Source: W0P28-013 sp963621145 (GTDB lineage: Bacteria > Bacteroidota > Bacteroidia > Bacteroidales > Paludibacteraceae). Taken from it: DNA of 15,544 bases. The notes beneath the pieces are model-generated. The model had not been told where the DNA came from, did not search any database, and was given only the letters and a program-made list of their open reading frames with translations. Below are positions 1-7,875 of this stretch, piece by piece (position 1 is the stretch's first letter; each line of letters opens with the position of its first letter). The stretch is taken from positions 1 to 15,544 of the forward strand of contig CAVFDI010000042.1 of the NCBI GenBank assembly GCA_963621145.1, given 5' to 3'. The translations under genes and the position numbers were made by a program.

Positions 1-16
1 TTCAATCTAAAATACG

Positions 17-1222
17 ATGAAAGATTTCTCATACATCGAATCGGCTATCGACGATTTTCGTCAGGGCAAATTCCTGATTGTTGTCGATGACGAAGACCGC
101 GAAAACGAAGGCGATTTCATTATTGCCGCCGAAAAAATAACGCCCGAAAAGGTCAATTTCATGCTGAAACATGCGCGTGGCGTGCTTTGCGCTCCCATCA
201 CCATAGAGCGTTGCAAAGAACTCGACCTGCCGCACCAAGTGGCCGACAACACATCGGTGCTTGGAACGCCATTCACTGTTACAGTAGACAAACTCGAAGG
301 CTGCACCACGGGCGTTTCGGCTGCCGACCGCGCTGCCACCATTCGCGCCTTGGCCGATCCCGCCTCCACACCACAAACATTCGGTCGCCCCGGACACATC
401 AATCCGCTCTATGCGCAGGACAAAGGCGTGCTGCGTCGCGCTGGACACACCGAAGCCTGCATCGATCTGGCAAAACTGGCTGGTCTCTACCCTGCTGGCG
501 CGCTGATGGAGATAATGAACGAAGACGGCACCATGGCTCGCATGCCCGAACTGCAAAAAATAGCCAAAGAATACGATCTGAAAATCATCTCCATTCGCGA
601 CCTCATAGCCTACCGACTGCAGCAAGAATCGCTCATCGAGCGCGGCGAAGAGGTTGATATGCCTACACAATATGGTCATTTCCGACTGATTCCTTTCCGC
701 CAAAAATCGAACGGATTGGAACACATTGCACTGATAAAAGGAGAATGGAAACAGGACGAGCCGATTTTGGTTCGCGTGCATTCGTCGTGCGCCACAGGCG
801 ACATTTTCGGTTCGTGCCGCTGCGAATGTGGCGAGCAACTGCACCAAGCCATGCGCGCCATCGAAAAAGAGGGCAAAGGCGTGGTAGTTTACATGAATCA
901 GGAAGGGCGCGGCATCGGTCTGATGGCAAAAATTGCGGCCTACAAACTGCAGGAAGAGGGCTACGACACCGTCGATGCCAATCTGCACCTCGGTTTCAAA
1001 GCCGACGAGCGCGACTACGGCGTTGGAGCGAGCATTCTGCGCGAACTTGGCGTGTCGAAAATGCGCCTAATGACCAACAATCCCGTGAAACGCATTGGCT
1101 TAGAAGCCTACGGATTGGAGATTGTGGAAAATGTGCCAATCGAAATCGATCCAAACCCCTACAACGAATTCTACATGCGCACCAAAAAAGAACGCATGGG
1201 ACATTTGCTGCATAAAGTCTAA
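17..1222 (+). CDS. ribBA: Bifunctional 3,4-dihydroxy-2-butanone-4-phosphate synthase / GTP cyclohydrolase II (RibBA)
   Basis: This cytosolic enzyme supplies both precursors of riboflavin. The N-terminal half converts ribulose 5-phosphate to dihydroxybutanone phosphate, and the C-terminal half opens GTP to a diaminopyrimidine. The RibB domain spans about residues 5-205, with the acidic metal/substrate loop DDEDRENEGD at 24-33, TTGVSAADR at 97-105 and RAGHTEA at 141-147. The RibA domain spans about 212-400. Its zinc cysteines are C258, C269 and C271, spaced as in E. coli RibA (C-x10-C-x-C), followed by NQEGRGIGL at 294-302 and TNNPVKRIGL at 353-362. At 401 residues it has the normal length of a fused RibBA, and both halves keep their active-site motifs. 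The ATG at 17 fits the usual family N-terminus. Only 16 bases lie upstream, so the promoter is outside the window. Thioredoxin follows after about 140 nt in the same direction. Confidence 0.96.
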   Translation: MKDFSYIESAIDDFRQGKFLIVVDDEDRENEGDFIIAAEKITPEKVNFMLKHARGVLCAPITIERCKELDLPHQVADNTSVLGTPFTVTVDKLEGCTTGVSAADRAATIRALADPASTPQTFGRPGHINPLYAQDKGVLRRAGHTEACIDLAKLAGLYPAGALMEIMNEDGTMARMPELQKIAKEYDLKIISIRDLIAYRLQQESLIERGEEVDMPTQYGHFRLIPFRQKSNGLEHIALIKGEWKQDEPILVRVHSSCATGDIFGSCRCECGEQLHQAMRAIEKEGKGVVVYMNQEGRGIGLMAKIAAYKLQEEGYDTVDANLHLGFKADERDYGVGASILRELGVSKMRLMTNNPVKRIGLEAYGLEIVENVPIEIDPNPYNEFYMRTKKERMGHLLHKV

Positions 1223-1363
1223 AAGGTCAATTAAGAATTTTGAATTAAGAATTAAGAATTAAGAATTTTTGCGGTAAGCGAGTGCAGAGCCAAACTTGTT
1301 TGAGCTATGCCGAGCGAAGCAAAAATCAGTGAAATCTGAAATCTTTCATAAATCCCCAAAATT
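1223..1363. repeat. Intergenic region with heptamer arrays and a hairpin repeat
   Basis: This gap between ribBA and the thioredoxin gene carries three units of GAATTAA (1242-1262) inside a longer AATTAAGAATT-type stretch (1229-1268). Two units of GAAATCT follow at 1331-1344. Between them lies a hairpin at 1284-1310. Its arms GCAGAGC and GCTATGC (one mismatch) continue into CAAAC/GTTTG around a TT loop, with one bulged A. The hairpin is bracketed by the outer inverted repeat TTTTTGC (1266-1272) and GCAAAAA (1319-1325). No good TAnnTTTG promoter is visible, so thioredoxin could be co-transcribed with ribBA. Confidence 0.6.
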
Positions 1364-1678
1364 ATGACACAACACATTACCGATCAAAATTTCGACGAAT
1401 TGCTTAAGAGCAACGCCGCAGTGCTAATCGATTTTCATGCCACATGGTGCGGTCCGTGCCGCATGCTTAGTCCCATTGTCGAAGAGTTGTCGAACACCTA
1501 CGAAGGTCGCCTGCTAGTGGGCAAAGCCGATGTTGAAGAGGCAGCCGAAGTAGCAGAACGCTTTGGCATTCGCAGCGTACCAACCCTGCTTTTCTTCAAA
1601 AATGGCGAAAAAGTTGATCAACTCATCGGTGCTGTTCCGCGCACAAAACTGGTCGAAAAAATCGAATCAATTCTCTAA
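1364..1678 (+). CDS. trxA: Thioredoxin
   Basis: This is a small cytosolic protein disulfide reductase, reduced in turn by thioredoxin reductase. It has 104 residues, the length of a single thioredoxin domain, and no signal peptide. The redox motif WCGPC is at residues 28-32 (C29 and C32), preceded by the buried aspartate in LIDFHATWCGPC. The cis-proline is P74 in IRSVPTLLFF, and the C-terminal glycine in LIGAVPR is in its usual place. Every expected landmark of a classical thioredoxin is present. The start ATG gives the standard short lead-in strand. The gene lies between ribBA and the DAHP synthase gene. That position does not suggest a dedicated partner, and the genome may hold other thioredoxins, so the symbol trxA is by similarity only. 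Confidence 0.95.
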   Translation: MTQHITDQNFDELLKSNAAVLIDFHATWCGPCRMLSPIVEELSNTYEGRLLVGKADVEEAAEVAERFGIRSVPTLLFFKNGEKVDQLIGAVPRTKLVEKIESIL

Positions 1679-1682
1679 AAAA

Positions 1683-1711
1683 ATAGGGAGGACACGTTCC
1701 AAACACCCTAT
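1683..1711 (+). promoter_or_regulatory. Weak hairpin between the thioredoxin and DAHP synthase genes
   Basis: ATAGGG (1683-1688) and CCCTAT (1706-1711) form a six-base-pair inverted repeat around 17 nt. Inside it, GGA and TCC can pair again. No T-run follows, so it is a poor intrinsic terminator. It lies 18 nt before the start codon of the next gene and could shape the leader. An AGGGAGGA word at 1685-1692 looks like a ribosome-binding site but is too far from the ATG at 1730. Confidence 0.25.
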
Positions 1712-1729
1712 AGACTTTCAACCCGTAGA

Positions 1730-2791
1730 ATGGACTTTCTGCCATTGAATCTGCCCAATGTGGTTACTAGCCGTCCGCTGGTAATTGCTGGTCCGTGCAG
1801 TGCCGAAACCGAAGAACAAACACTCGCTACAGCGCAGCAGTTGGCACAGATTGGCGTGCGCATAATGCGTGCTGGACTGTGGAAACCGCGCACCAAACCT
1901 GGCGGATTCGAAGGCGTTGGTAGCAAAGGTCTGGAGTGGTTGCGCCGTGCAAAATCGGAAACGGGACTCTACATCGCCACCGAAGTGGCAACGGCTCAGC
2001 ATGTACGCCAAGCCATCGAGAGCGGGATCGACATTTTATGGCTAGGAGCGCGCACCACTTCGAATCCTTTTGCCGTGCAAGAGATAGCCGATGCCTTGCG
2101 TGGGACTGACATTCCAGTGCTGGTGAAAAATCCAATCAGCCCCGACATCGACCTGTGGATTGGTGCAATAGAACGACTCCACGGCGCTGGCATCAGACGC
2201 ATTGCTGCGGTGCATCGCGGCTTTCAGTCGACCGACGAGAGCCTCTACCGCAACCAACCGCTGTGGCACATTCCCATAGAACTGCACCGCCGACTGCCCA
2301 ATCTGCCACTCCTCTGCGACCCAAGCCACATGGGCGGCAAACGACAGTTCGTTACCACACTCTCGCAACAGGCCATGGATCTTCAGTTCGACGGATTGAT
2401 GATAGAGAGCCACAGCGCACCCGACACCGCTTGGAGCGACAGCGAGCAACAAATTACGCCGCAAGAGTTGCAAACAATTCTGCAAAATCTGATAATTCGC
2501 AACACCGCACAACCCACCGCCCAACTCGACGAGCTACGCCGACAAATTGATGCCATCGACAGCGAATTGCTCGAAACCATCGCCAAACGCATGCGTGTGT
2601 CGGCCGCCATCGGAGCCTACAAAAAAGCTAACGGAATTGCGGCACTGCAGACTGGTCGCTACAACGAAGTTTTGGCGCGCCGCATTGCCGACGGACAAAA
2701 AATCGGTCTCAGCTCCGAACTCGTTCATGCCCTGATGGAAGCAATCCACGCCGAATCAGTCCGCATACAGATGGACGAGATGAACGAATAA
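1730..2791 (+). CDS. Bifunctional DAHP synthase (type I-beta) / chorismate mutase (AroQ type)
   Basis: The N-terminal domain (about residues 1-260) condenses phosphoenolpyruvate with erythrose 4-phosphate, the first step of the shikimate pathway. The C-terminal domain (about 265-350) turns chorismate into prephenate. Metal ligands fit the type I-beta pattern: C23 in GPCSAE, H200 in CDPSHMGGKR, E226 in IESH and D237 in WSDSEQ, with the H-to-E (26) and E-to-D (11) spacings of the Thermotoga enzyme. KPRTKPGGF (52-60) is the PEP-binding stretch. The mutase domain keeps R270, R287, K298 and R310, which align with E. coli R11, R28, K39 and R51. Position 311 is Y where E. coli has E52. In Porphyromonas the same C-terminal fusion lets prephenate inhibit the synthase, so feedback control by the fused domain is a reasonable inference. 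The gene stands apart from other aromatic genes in this window. Confidence 0.95.
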   Translation: MDFLPLNLPNVVTSRPLVIAGPCSAETEEQTLATAQQLAQIGVRIMRAGLWKPRTKPGGFEGVGSKGLEWLRRAKSETGLYIATEVATAQHVRQAIESGIDILWLGARTTSNPFAVQEIADALRGTDIPVLVKNPISPDIDLWIGAIERLHGAGIRRIAAVHRGFQSTDESLYRNQPLWHIPIELHRRLPNLPLLCDPSHMGGKRQFVTTLSQQAMDLQFDGLMIESHSAPDTAWSDSEQQITPQELQTILQNLIIRNTAQPTAQLDELRRQIDAIDSELLETIAKRMRVSAAIGAYKKANGIAALQTGRYNEVLARRIADGQKIGLSSELVHALMEAIHAESVRIQMDEMNE

Positions 2792-2794
2792 CGC

Positions 2795-2824
2795 AAATTC
2801 CCAGATTTCTATTTTTGGAAATTT
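2795..2824 (-). terminator. Possible terminator hairpin between convergent genes
   Basis: The arms at 2795-2802 and 2817-2824 are complementary over eight positions, with one C-A clash on the + strand that becomes a G-U pair on the - strand. The loop is 14 nt and T-rich on the + strand. The hairpin overlaps the stop codon of the - strand methyltransferase gene and lies just after the + strand DAHP synthase stop. It lacks a clear U-run on the - strand, so the call is weak. Confidence 0.3.
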
Positions 2825-4142
2825 AAAGATGCCGTATCCGCCATGGCTGCGGATAGAGGTTGTTGCAGCGGTTACCGATGTTTTTCACCCAACCAATCGG
2901 CAAATTTTGATAGGTCAATAGCAAAAAGCCACGCGGCGCGACAGGCAGATTGATGGCTTCGCAGCGCAAAAAACTCAATGCCGTGGGCAAATCGACCTCA
3001 GCTGTGGCAAAATTCCTCACATTCAGCACTTTGCTCAACGCTAAACCAGCCTGCGGAATCAAATCTTTGCCCTTCGGTTCAGCCAACGGCGCGCCAAAAT
3101 GCAGCACATTCAACCGTTTCATGCAAAATTGCAACAAATCGGAATATCGTTGCAAAAAAGCAATTTTCAGACCATTCTGCAGTTCAAAAAGTGCGTATTC
3201 ATCGGCATTTTTTAGGTAATTGGCAAATTCAGTCGCTGCAAGATTTTTTTGCGTGGTTTTCGTGCGCAAATTTGCCGATGATTCCGTCTGTTTTTTGCGA
3301 ATTACAGCAAGAAAAAGTCCCTCGCCACGCGTGCGATGCGGATAGAAATGGTAACCCTCGGCAGTTTCGGTAACACGCCACGCCTCACCAAGCGGAATGC
3401 GCTGCACCTCGGCATCGTAGTGTTGACAAAGCCACCGCACATTTTCTTCGTTTTCCAGACTATTGTAGGTGCAAGTGCTATAGATAAGTATTCCGTTGGT
3501 TTTCAGGCACTTCCAAGCATCAGCAAGTATTTGGCGCTGTCTCGCAACGCATTGCTGCACATTTTGCAGCGACCACTCGTCGATGGCATTAGCATCTTTG
3601 CGAAACATGCCCTCGCCCGAGCAAGGTGCATCGACCACAACAGCATCAAAAACTCCGATGAAATCGGCAAAATCGCTCGTGGCGTTGTTGGTTACAATCA
3701 CTTGCGGGCTACCCCACTTCTGCACATTTTCGGCCAAGATATAGGCGCGTTGCCGCACAAATTCGTTCGCCACAAGCACGCCATCGGGCAAATGCTGCGC
3801 AATGAGCGTGGTTTTGCCGCCTGGCGCCGCACAAAAATCGAGCATTCGGGCGTTTTTATCGACAAAATGGTTCAACGCCTGCTGCAAAAACATGGACGAA
3901 GCCTCCTGCACATAGTAGGCACCAGCGTGCAACAACGGATCGAGCGTAAAATTTGGGCGTTCTGTCAAATAACGTCCACTCTCGCACCACGCAACTGGTT
4001 CACAATCAGCAAATTGCGGCAGCGGAATTTTATTGTTCAGCCGCACACTCACCACTGGAGGTTGCGCCACGGCAGCCTCAAAATCAGCCATTTCATCGGC
4101 AAAAATCGGGGAAATGAGATCTATGAAATCGCGTGGAAGCAC
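2823..4142 (-). CDS. rsmF: RsmF-like rRNA cytosine-C5 methyltransferase (NOL1/NOP2/Sun family)
   Basis: This is a SAM-dependent RNA m5C methyltransferase, probably acting on 16S rRNA. SAM motif I is FCAAPGGKT at residues 103-111. The two reactive cysteines are C174 in DAPCSGEGM (motif IV) and C224 in STCTY (motif VI), the arrangement in which one cysteine attacks the base and the other helps release it. YYVQEASSM (76-84) and VANEF (124-128) also match the E. coli YebU/RsmF pattern. The C-terminal 150 residues or so, ending in IGWVKNIG...YPQPWRIR, resemble the RsmF RNA-binding extension. The 439-residue length fits. The start is GTG, four bases after the upstream DUF2147 stop. An in-frame stop lies just upstream and MLPRDF is a usual family N-terminus, so GTG is preferred over the ATG at residue 18. 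The exact target base cannot be read from sequence. Confidence 0.9.
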   Translation of the reverse strand: MLPRDFIDLISPIFADEMADFEAAVAQPPVVSVRLNNKIPLPQFADCEPVAWCESGRYLTERPNFTLDPLLHAGAYYVQEASSMFLQQALNHFVDKNARMLDFCAAPGGKTTLIAQHLPDGVLVANEFVRQRAYILAENVQKWGSPQVIVTNNATSDFADFIGVFDAVVVDAPCSGEGMFRKDANAIDEWSLQNVQQCVARQRQILADAWKCLKTNGILIYSTCTYNSLENEENVRWLCQHYDAEVQRIPLGEAWRVTETAEGYHFYPHRTRGEGLFLAVIRKKQTESSANLRTKTTQKNLAATEFANYLKNADEYALFELQNGLKIAFLQRYSDLLQFCMKRLNVLHFGAPLAEPKGKDLIPQAGLALSKVLNVRNFATAEVDLPTALSFLRCEAINLPVAPRGFLLLTYQNLPIGWVKNIGNRCNNLYPQPWRIRHL

Positions 4143-4146
4143 GGCT

Positions 4147-4632
4147 CTACTCTATTTTGTCCCAATACATGGTCAAGCCCAAGAGCGAAATGCCCCAATA
4201 GCCACGAACGCGCAGTTTTTTATCGCTTTCGAAACTCATATACGACCGATAGAATCGGCCATTTTGCGGGTTATAAACCTCGCCATTTTGCCACTCTTTT
4301 TCGTCAGCATTGTAAGTCAGGTTGCGCATCATCACCACGCGATTGCAAGGCGTATTGCGCAGCGCAGGATCGGGGTTGTTCACATCGCGCCGCAGCGTGC
4401 CATCGTCGTTATAAGGCTTGTTCATCCACACCACTTGCGCCTCGTAAGTGCCTTTGTTGGTGCGATAAATGCGCACTTTGCACTGCTCGCCCGAGGTGAA
4501 TTTATCGACTACATAGTAGAGTCCGCAAATTTTGTCGGCTTCGGACTGCGCCATCAAAAGTGTGGTGCTTACAAGTGCCGACAAAAACACAATTTTTCGG
4601 CGTGCGTGCGCTCTTTCTATTCTCAGAATCAT
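4147..4632 (-). CDS. Secreted DUF2147 family protein
   Basis: This 161-residue protein of unknown function belongs to the DUF2147 family. A basic start (residues 1-13, with R4, R7, R11, R12 and K13), a hydrophobic run IVFLSALVSTTLLMA and a likely cleavage after A28 form a signal peptide, so it should act in the periplasm or at the envelope. Family landmarks are GLYYVVDK after the signal, NPDPALRNTP (conserved DxxNPDxxLR region), a GEVYNPQNGRFY segment (the G-x-IYDPxxG-x-Y pattern), and the final LRVRGYWGISLLGLTMYW. Only one cysteine pair candidate (C36, C51) plus C96 is seen. It sits 27 nt after parC and four nt before the methyltransferase start, so the three are probably co-transcribed, although no functional link is apparent. 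Confidence 0.88.
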   Translation of the reverse strand: MILRIERAHARRKIVFLSALVSTTLLMAQSEADKICGLYYVVDKFTSGEQCKVRIYRTNKGTYEAQVVWMNKPYNDDGTLRRDVNNPDPALRNTPCNRVVMMRNLTYNADEKEWQNGEVYNPQNGRFYRSYMSFESDKKLRVRGYWGISLLGLTMYWDKIE

Positions 4633-4659
4633 GATTTTTCTGTCACTTTAAGTGTTAAC

Positions 4660-7554
4660 TCAATCGTCGAAAAGCCGCATCTGACCAGTGAGGTTGTCAA
4701 TTTCTTTGCTACGATCCTCTTCGTCGTTTTTCTTCTCGGTGGAATCGTTCTTTTTGGTGGTATCGACCGTAACAATCTCAACGCCATCGACATTTTTTAC
4801 CGATTCTTCCGAAGTTTTTTCGGCCTTTGTTGGCTCATCGTTTTTGACTTCGTTTTCAGCATTTTCGTCAGCGTCGTTTGGCGTATTTTCGGCGGTTTCA
4901 TCGGCATTTTCTTGCGGTGCAGGCTCGGGGAAACGCAGCGGTTCGAGTTCTTCCACCGTCTCCACATTCCACGTGGTGATGCGCTTGCCTTTGGCCTTGA
5001 AACTCTTCACACCAATGAAACTCTCCACGTCCACCTCGAACGCATCGCGGAACGAATCGCCACCGCCCATCGTCACTTTGAAACGCGGATAAACCTGATC
5101 GGAAATGGCGAAAAGTCGCGAAAGTTTGCTATCGCCAAGGAACGAAGTGCGATTTTTTTGCGCCTCGAACAAGAACCGCTTGATGTAAGCGTAACCCTGT
5201 TCGGCATCGTAGAGAGCCACACTCCAAACCTTGTTGACATCGAACTTTTCGAGCCGTAGCACATCGTCGTCGTAGTGATTGTTCAGATCGAAATTGGTGG
5301 TGTAGTATTCGCCATTTTTTGTAACGACCAAAATCTGATCGCCATTGAAAAATTCGCCCACATACTGCCCGCGCTTGTCGATGTTGAGCCGCAGCACATC
5401 GGCATCGAACCAAATGGGCGTACCACCAAGCGTGGAGCCGCCTTTCTGCTTCAGCAAAATCTTGTGAACATCGTATTTTGTGAGTATATTTCCCATCGAT
5501 TGGCGCCCTTTGATGGCCACTTCGGAGAAATCTTTCTCGAAAATCAAGTTTTTCACGCGGCGTGTGGTCGGTTTCAGCGTAACTTTCACGGTTTCGGCCT
5601 CGCCATTGGCATTTGCCGAGAAATAGACCACTTTCGAACCTTCGTTGCCCTGCGTCAGATCGTACTCTTTGGCTCGCGTTACGCCATTCACTGCAAAACG
5701 CTTGATGTAGTAGTAGCCAGCGCGTCCGTCGCGGTAGATGGCATTGTAGATGGTGCGATGATCGTTTTTCACAAACACTGCCACATGAATTATGCCTTTG
5801 CCAACATAGAGTTTGTCGGCCACTTTCACCACTTTATATTTGCCATCTTTGAAAAATACGATGATGTCGTCGATGTCGGAGCAGTTGCCAACAAATTCCA
5901 CATTGTCGTCCTTTTTCAAAGCGGTGCCAATGAAGCCTTCGTCGCGATTGACAAAGAGTTTTTCGTTGGCTTCTACCACTTTTGTGGCTTGAATATTCTC
6001 GAAATTGCGAATTTCGGTCAGGCGCGGATAGTTCTTGCCATATCTCTCTTTCAGATGTTTGAACCAATCGATGGTGTAGTCAACTATATGCTCGAGGTTG
6101 TACTGCACCTTTTTCATCTGTTCTTCGATGGAAGCGATGTCCTCTTCGGCCTTTTTAATGTCGAATTTCGAAATTTTGCGGACAGGTTTTTCGCACAGTT
6201 TCAGCACATCGTCGCGCGAGATTTCGCGATGCAGAAGTTTGCGATATGGGTCAAATTTGCGTTCAATTTCGGTAATTTGGTCGTCCCACGAGTCAAAGTC
6301 TTGCTCCAAAACCTTATAAATGCGTTTTTCGAAGAATATCTTTTCGAGCGAAATCTGATGCCAACGATCTTCCAACTCGCTCATTTCGATGTTCAGTTCT
6401 TGCGTAAGCAGATTGAGCGTCTGCGCAGTGTTGCGACGCAAGACTTCGCTCACCGAGATGAAACACGGCTTGTTGTTGTCGACCACGCAGCAGTTTGGCG
6501 AATAACTTACCTCGCATTTTGTGCAGGCGTAGAGCGCGTCGATGGTCTTGTCCGACGAGGTTTTCGACTCGAGATGCACCGTAATTTCGACTTGCGACGA
6601 GGTGCTATCCGTCACATTTTTTATGTTGATTTTGCCTTTTTCGGCTGCTGCTAATATCGATTCGATAAGATCGCGCACTGCCACGCCATAAGGCACATCG
6701 CGAATTACGAGCGTGCGATTGTCGAGTTTTTCGATGTGCGTACGAATTTTCACCACGCCACCGCGCTCGCCATCGTTGTAGCGGCTCACATCCAGTTGAC
6801 CGCCCGTGGGGAAATCGGGGAAAAGTTGGAACTCCTCGCCACGCAAAATGGCGATTGAAGCGTCGAGCAGTTCGTTGAAATTGTGCGGTAAAATCTTGGA
6901 ATTCAAGCCCAAGCCAATGCCTTCGCAGCCCTGCATCAAAAGCAGCGGAAATTTCACTGGCAAAAAGACAGGTTCTTGGCTACGACCGTCGTACGAAGGT
7001 TTCCACGGCGTAGTTTTAGGATTGAACACCGCCTCGAGCGCAAATTTCGACAGGCGCGCTTCGATGTAACGTGGAGCCGCCGCCGAGTCGCCTGTGAGAA
7101 TGTTGCCCCAGTTACCTTGGCAATCGATGAGCAGATTTTTCTGACCCAAATTCACCAATGCGCTGTAGATGGAGGCATCGCCGTGCGGGTGATAGTGCAT
7201 GGTGTCGCCCACAATGGCAGCCACCTTGTTGTAGCGACCATCGTCGGCACGGCGCATGGCATGTAGCACGCGGCGTTGAACGGGTTTCAAGCCATCGTTT
7301 ATGTGCGGAATGGCGCGGTCGAGGTTCACATACGAGGCATAGTCCAAAAACCACATCTGGTACATGCCCGGAAGGTGTCGTTTTGACTCCTCGTCGAGCA
7401 AGTCGGGACGCTTGTAGTCGGAGTGTTGCTGCAGTGCGTCGTCGCCTTCGGCAGGCTCTACGGACTGCTCTGCGGCATCAGTTTCGTTTGTCTCGGTTGC
7501 GTCGTTCACGCCATTTTCATCCAATTCATTGTCTTTATCTTCGGCCATAATCAA
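4660..7554 (-). CDS. parC: DNA topoisomerase IV subunit A (ParC-type DNA gyrase/topoisomerase IV A)
   Basis: This is the DNA-cleaving subunit of a type IIA topoisomerase, working with a ParE/GyrB-type ATPase encoded elsewhere. The catalytic tyrosine is Y163 in APRYIEARL. The winged-helix region includes GLKPVQRRVLHAM (88-100) and HPHGDASIYS (122-131). The tower and coiled coil occupy about 360-500, and a beta-pinwheel C-terminal domain about 530-860. A true GyrA box is absent. The nearest match is KGRQSMGNIL (682-691), which favours ParC over GyrA. Acidic low-complexity stretches flank the enzyme at residues 1-45 and 879-950, making it, at 964 residues, longer than E. coli ParC. The tail ends in QMRLFDD. 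The start could be M1 or M3. It heads an apparent operon with the DUF2147 and RsmF-like genes. Confidence 0.93.
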   Translation of the reverse strand: MIMAEDKDNELDENGVNDATETNETDAAEQSVEPAEGDDALQQHSDYKRPDLLDEESKRHLPGMYQMWFLDYASYVNLDRAIPHINDGLKPVQRRVLHAMRRADDGRYNKVAAIVGDTMHYHPHGDASIYSALVNLGQKNLLIDCQGNWGNILTGDSAAAPRYIEARLSKFALEAVFNPKTTPWKPSYDGRSQEPVFLPVKFPLLLMQGCEGIGLGLNSKILPHNFNELLDASIAILRGEEFQLFPDFPTGGQLDVSRYNDGERGGVVKIRTHIEKLDNRTLVIRDVPYGVAVRDLIESILAAAEKGKINIKNVTDSTSSQVEITVHLESKTSSDKTIDALYACTKCEVSYSPNCCVVDNNKPCFISVSEVLRRNTAQTLNLLTQELNIEMSELEDRWHQISLEKIFFEKRIYKVLEQDFDSWDDQITEIERKFDPYRKLLHREISRDDVLKLCEKPVRKISKFDIKKAEEDIASIEEQMKKVQYNLEHIVDYTIDWFKHLKERYGKNYPRLTEIRNFENIQATKVVEANEKLFVNRDEGFIGTALKKDDNVEFVGNCSDIDDIIVFFKDGKYKVVKVADKLYVGKGIIHVAVFVKNDHRTIYNAIYRDGRAGYYYIKRFAVNGVTRAKEYDLTQGNEGSKVVYFSANANGEAETVKVTLKPTTRRVKNLIFEKDFSEVAIKGRQSMGNILTKYDVHKILLKQKGGSTLGGTPIWFDADVLRLNIDKRGQYVGEFFNGDQILVVTKNGEYYTTNFDLNNHYDDDVLRLEKFDVNKVWSVALYDAEQGYAYIKRFLFEAQKNRTSFLGDSKLSRLFAISDQVYPRFKVTMGGGDSFRDAFEVDVESFIGVKSFKAKGKRITTWNVETVEELEPLRFPEPAPQENADETAENTPNDADENAENEVKNDEPTKAEKTSEESVKNVDGVEIVTVDTTKKNDSTEKKNDEEDRSKEIDNLTGQMRLFDD

Positions 7555-7664
7555 AATAGTTTCTCAGTCTGGAAGGTTTCAAAAGTCATTTGATTTTTAC
7601 GCTAACAAGGGGCAATAATCTTCAAATTTGGAATTTGAAATTGCGCAACAGCGCATTTAGACTG

Positions 7665-7672
7665 CAAAGATA
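7665..7672 (-). promoter_or_regulatory. Promoter -7 element for parC
   Basis: The - strand reads TATCTTTG here, an exact match to the Bacteroidetes -7 consensus TAnnTTTG. A clear TTTG -33 partner at 19-21 nt is not seen, although the upstream DNA is T-rich. Transcription would start near 7658-7660, giving parC a leader of about 105 nt that contains two small hairpins. Confidence 0.55.
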
Positions 7673-7780
7673 CAAAAATTTGACGAGAGGGCGAAATAAA
7701 GTTTTCAACAGATTGCGGGAAAAAAATTAAAGGTTTCAAGTTTCAAGTTTGGCCAACTGCAAACATTCGATGATTCGATG

Positions 7781-7870
7781 AATAAAAACGCACCCCAACA
7801 AATGTCGAGGTGCGAAATTGCTGTTCCGCTAACTGTGGCTTCTGTAATGCCAATTCCGTGAAACAGCAAC
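7781..7870 (-). ncRNA. Candidate small structured RNA of about 88-90 nt
   Basis: On the - strand a good promoter (7876-7883) is followed six or seven bases later by the first base of a 10-bp stem. The arms are TTGCTGTTTC (7869-7860) and GGAACAGCAA (7827-7818), with one G-U pair. The enclosed 32 nt contain a TGGC/GCCA hairpin. A second hairpin (7814-7789, CGCACC/GGTGCG extended to about 11 bp by G-U and Watson-Crick pairs) then ends in TTTTTATT (7788-7781), a typical intrinsic terminator. Three non-Watson-Crick positions in these stems would be A-C clashes on the + strand but are G-U pairs on the - strand, which points to - strand RNA. I do not recognise a family. It could instead be an attenuated leader of parC, but the terminator lies before the parC promoter. 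Confidence 0.5.
7789..7814 (-). terminator. Intrinsic terminator of the candidate small RNA
   Basis: This is a 26-nt hairpin read on the - strand. The six outer pairs CGCACC/GGTGCG continue inwards through T-G, C-G, G-T, A-T and C-G to a small AT-rich loop. TTTTTATT (7788-7781) follows immediately. On the + strand the two wobble pairs are lost and no T-run follows, so the - strand direction is favoured. Confidence 0.6.
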
Positions 7871-7875
7871 GAATG

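Noticed and set aside
3336..6654. Long + strand frames opposite rsmF, DUF2147 and parC (387, 408 and 459 codons)
   Set aside because: They oppose genes with clear family motifs, have unlikely composition and no recognisable domain.
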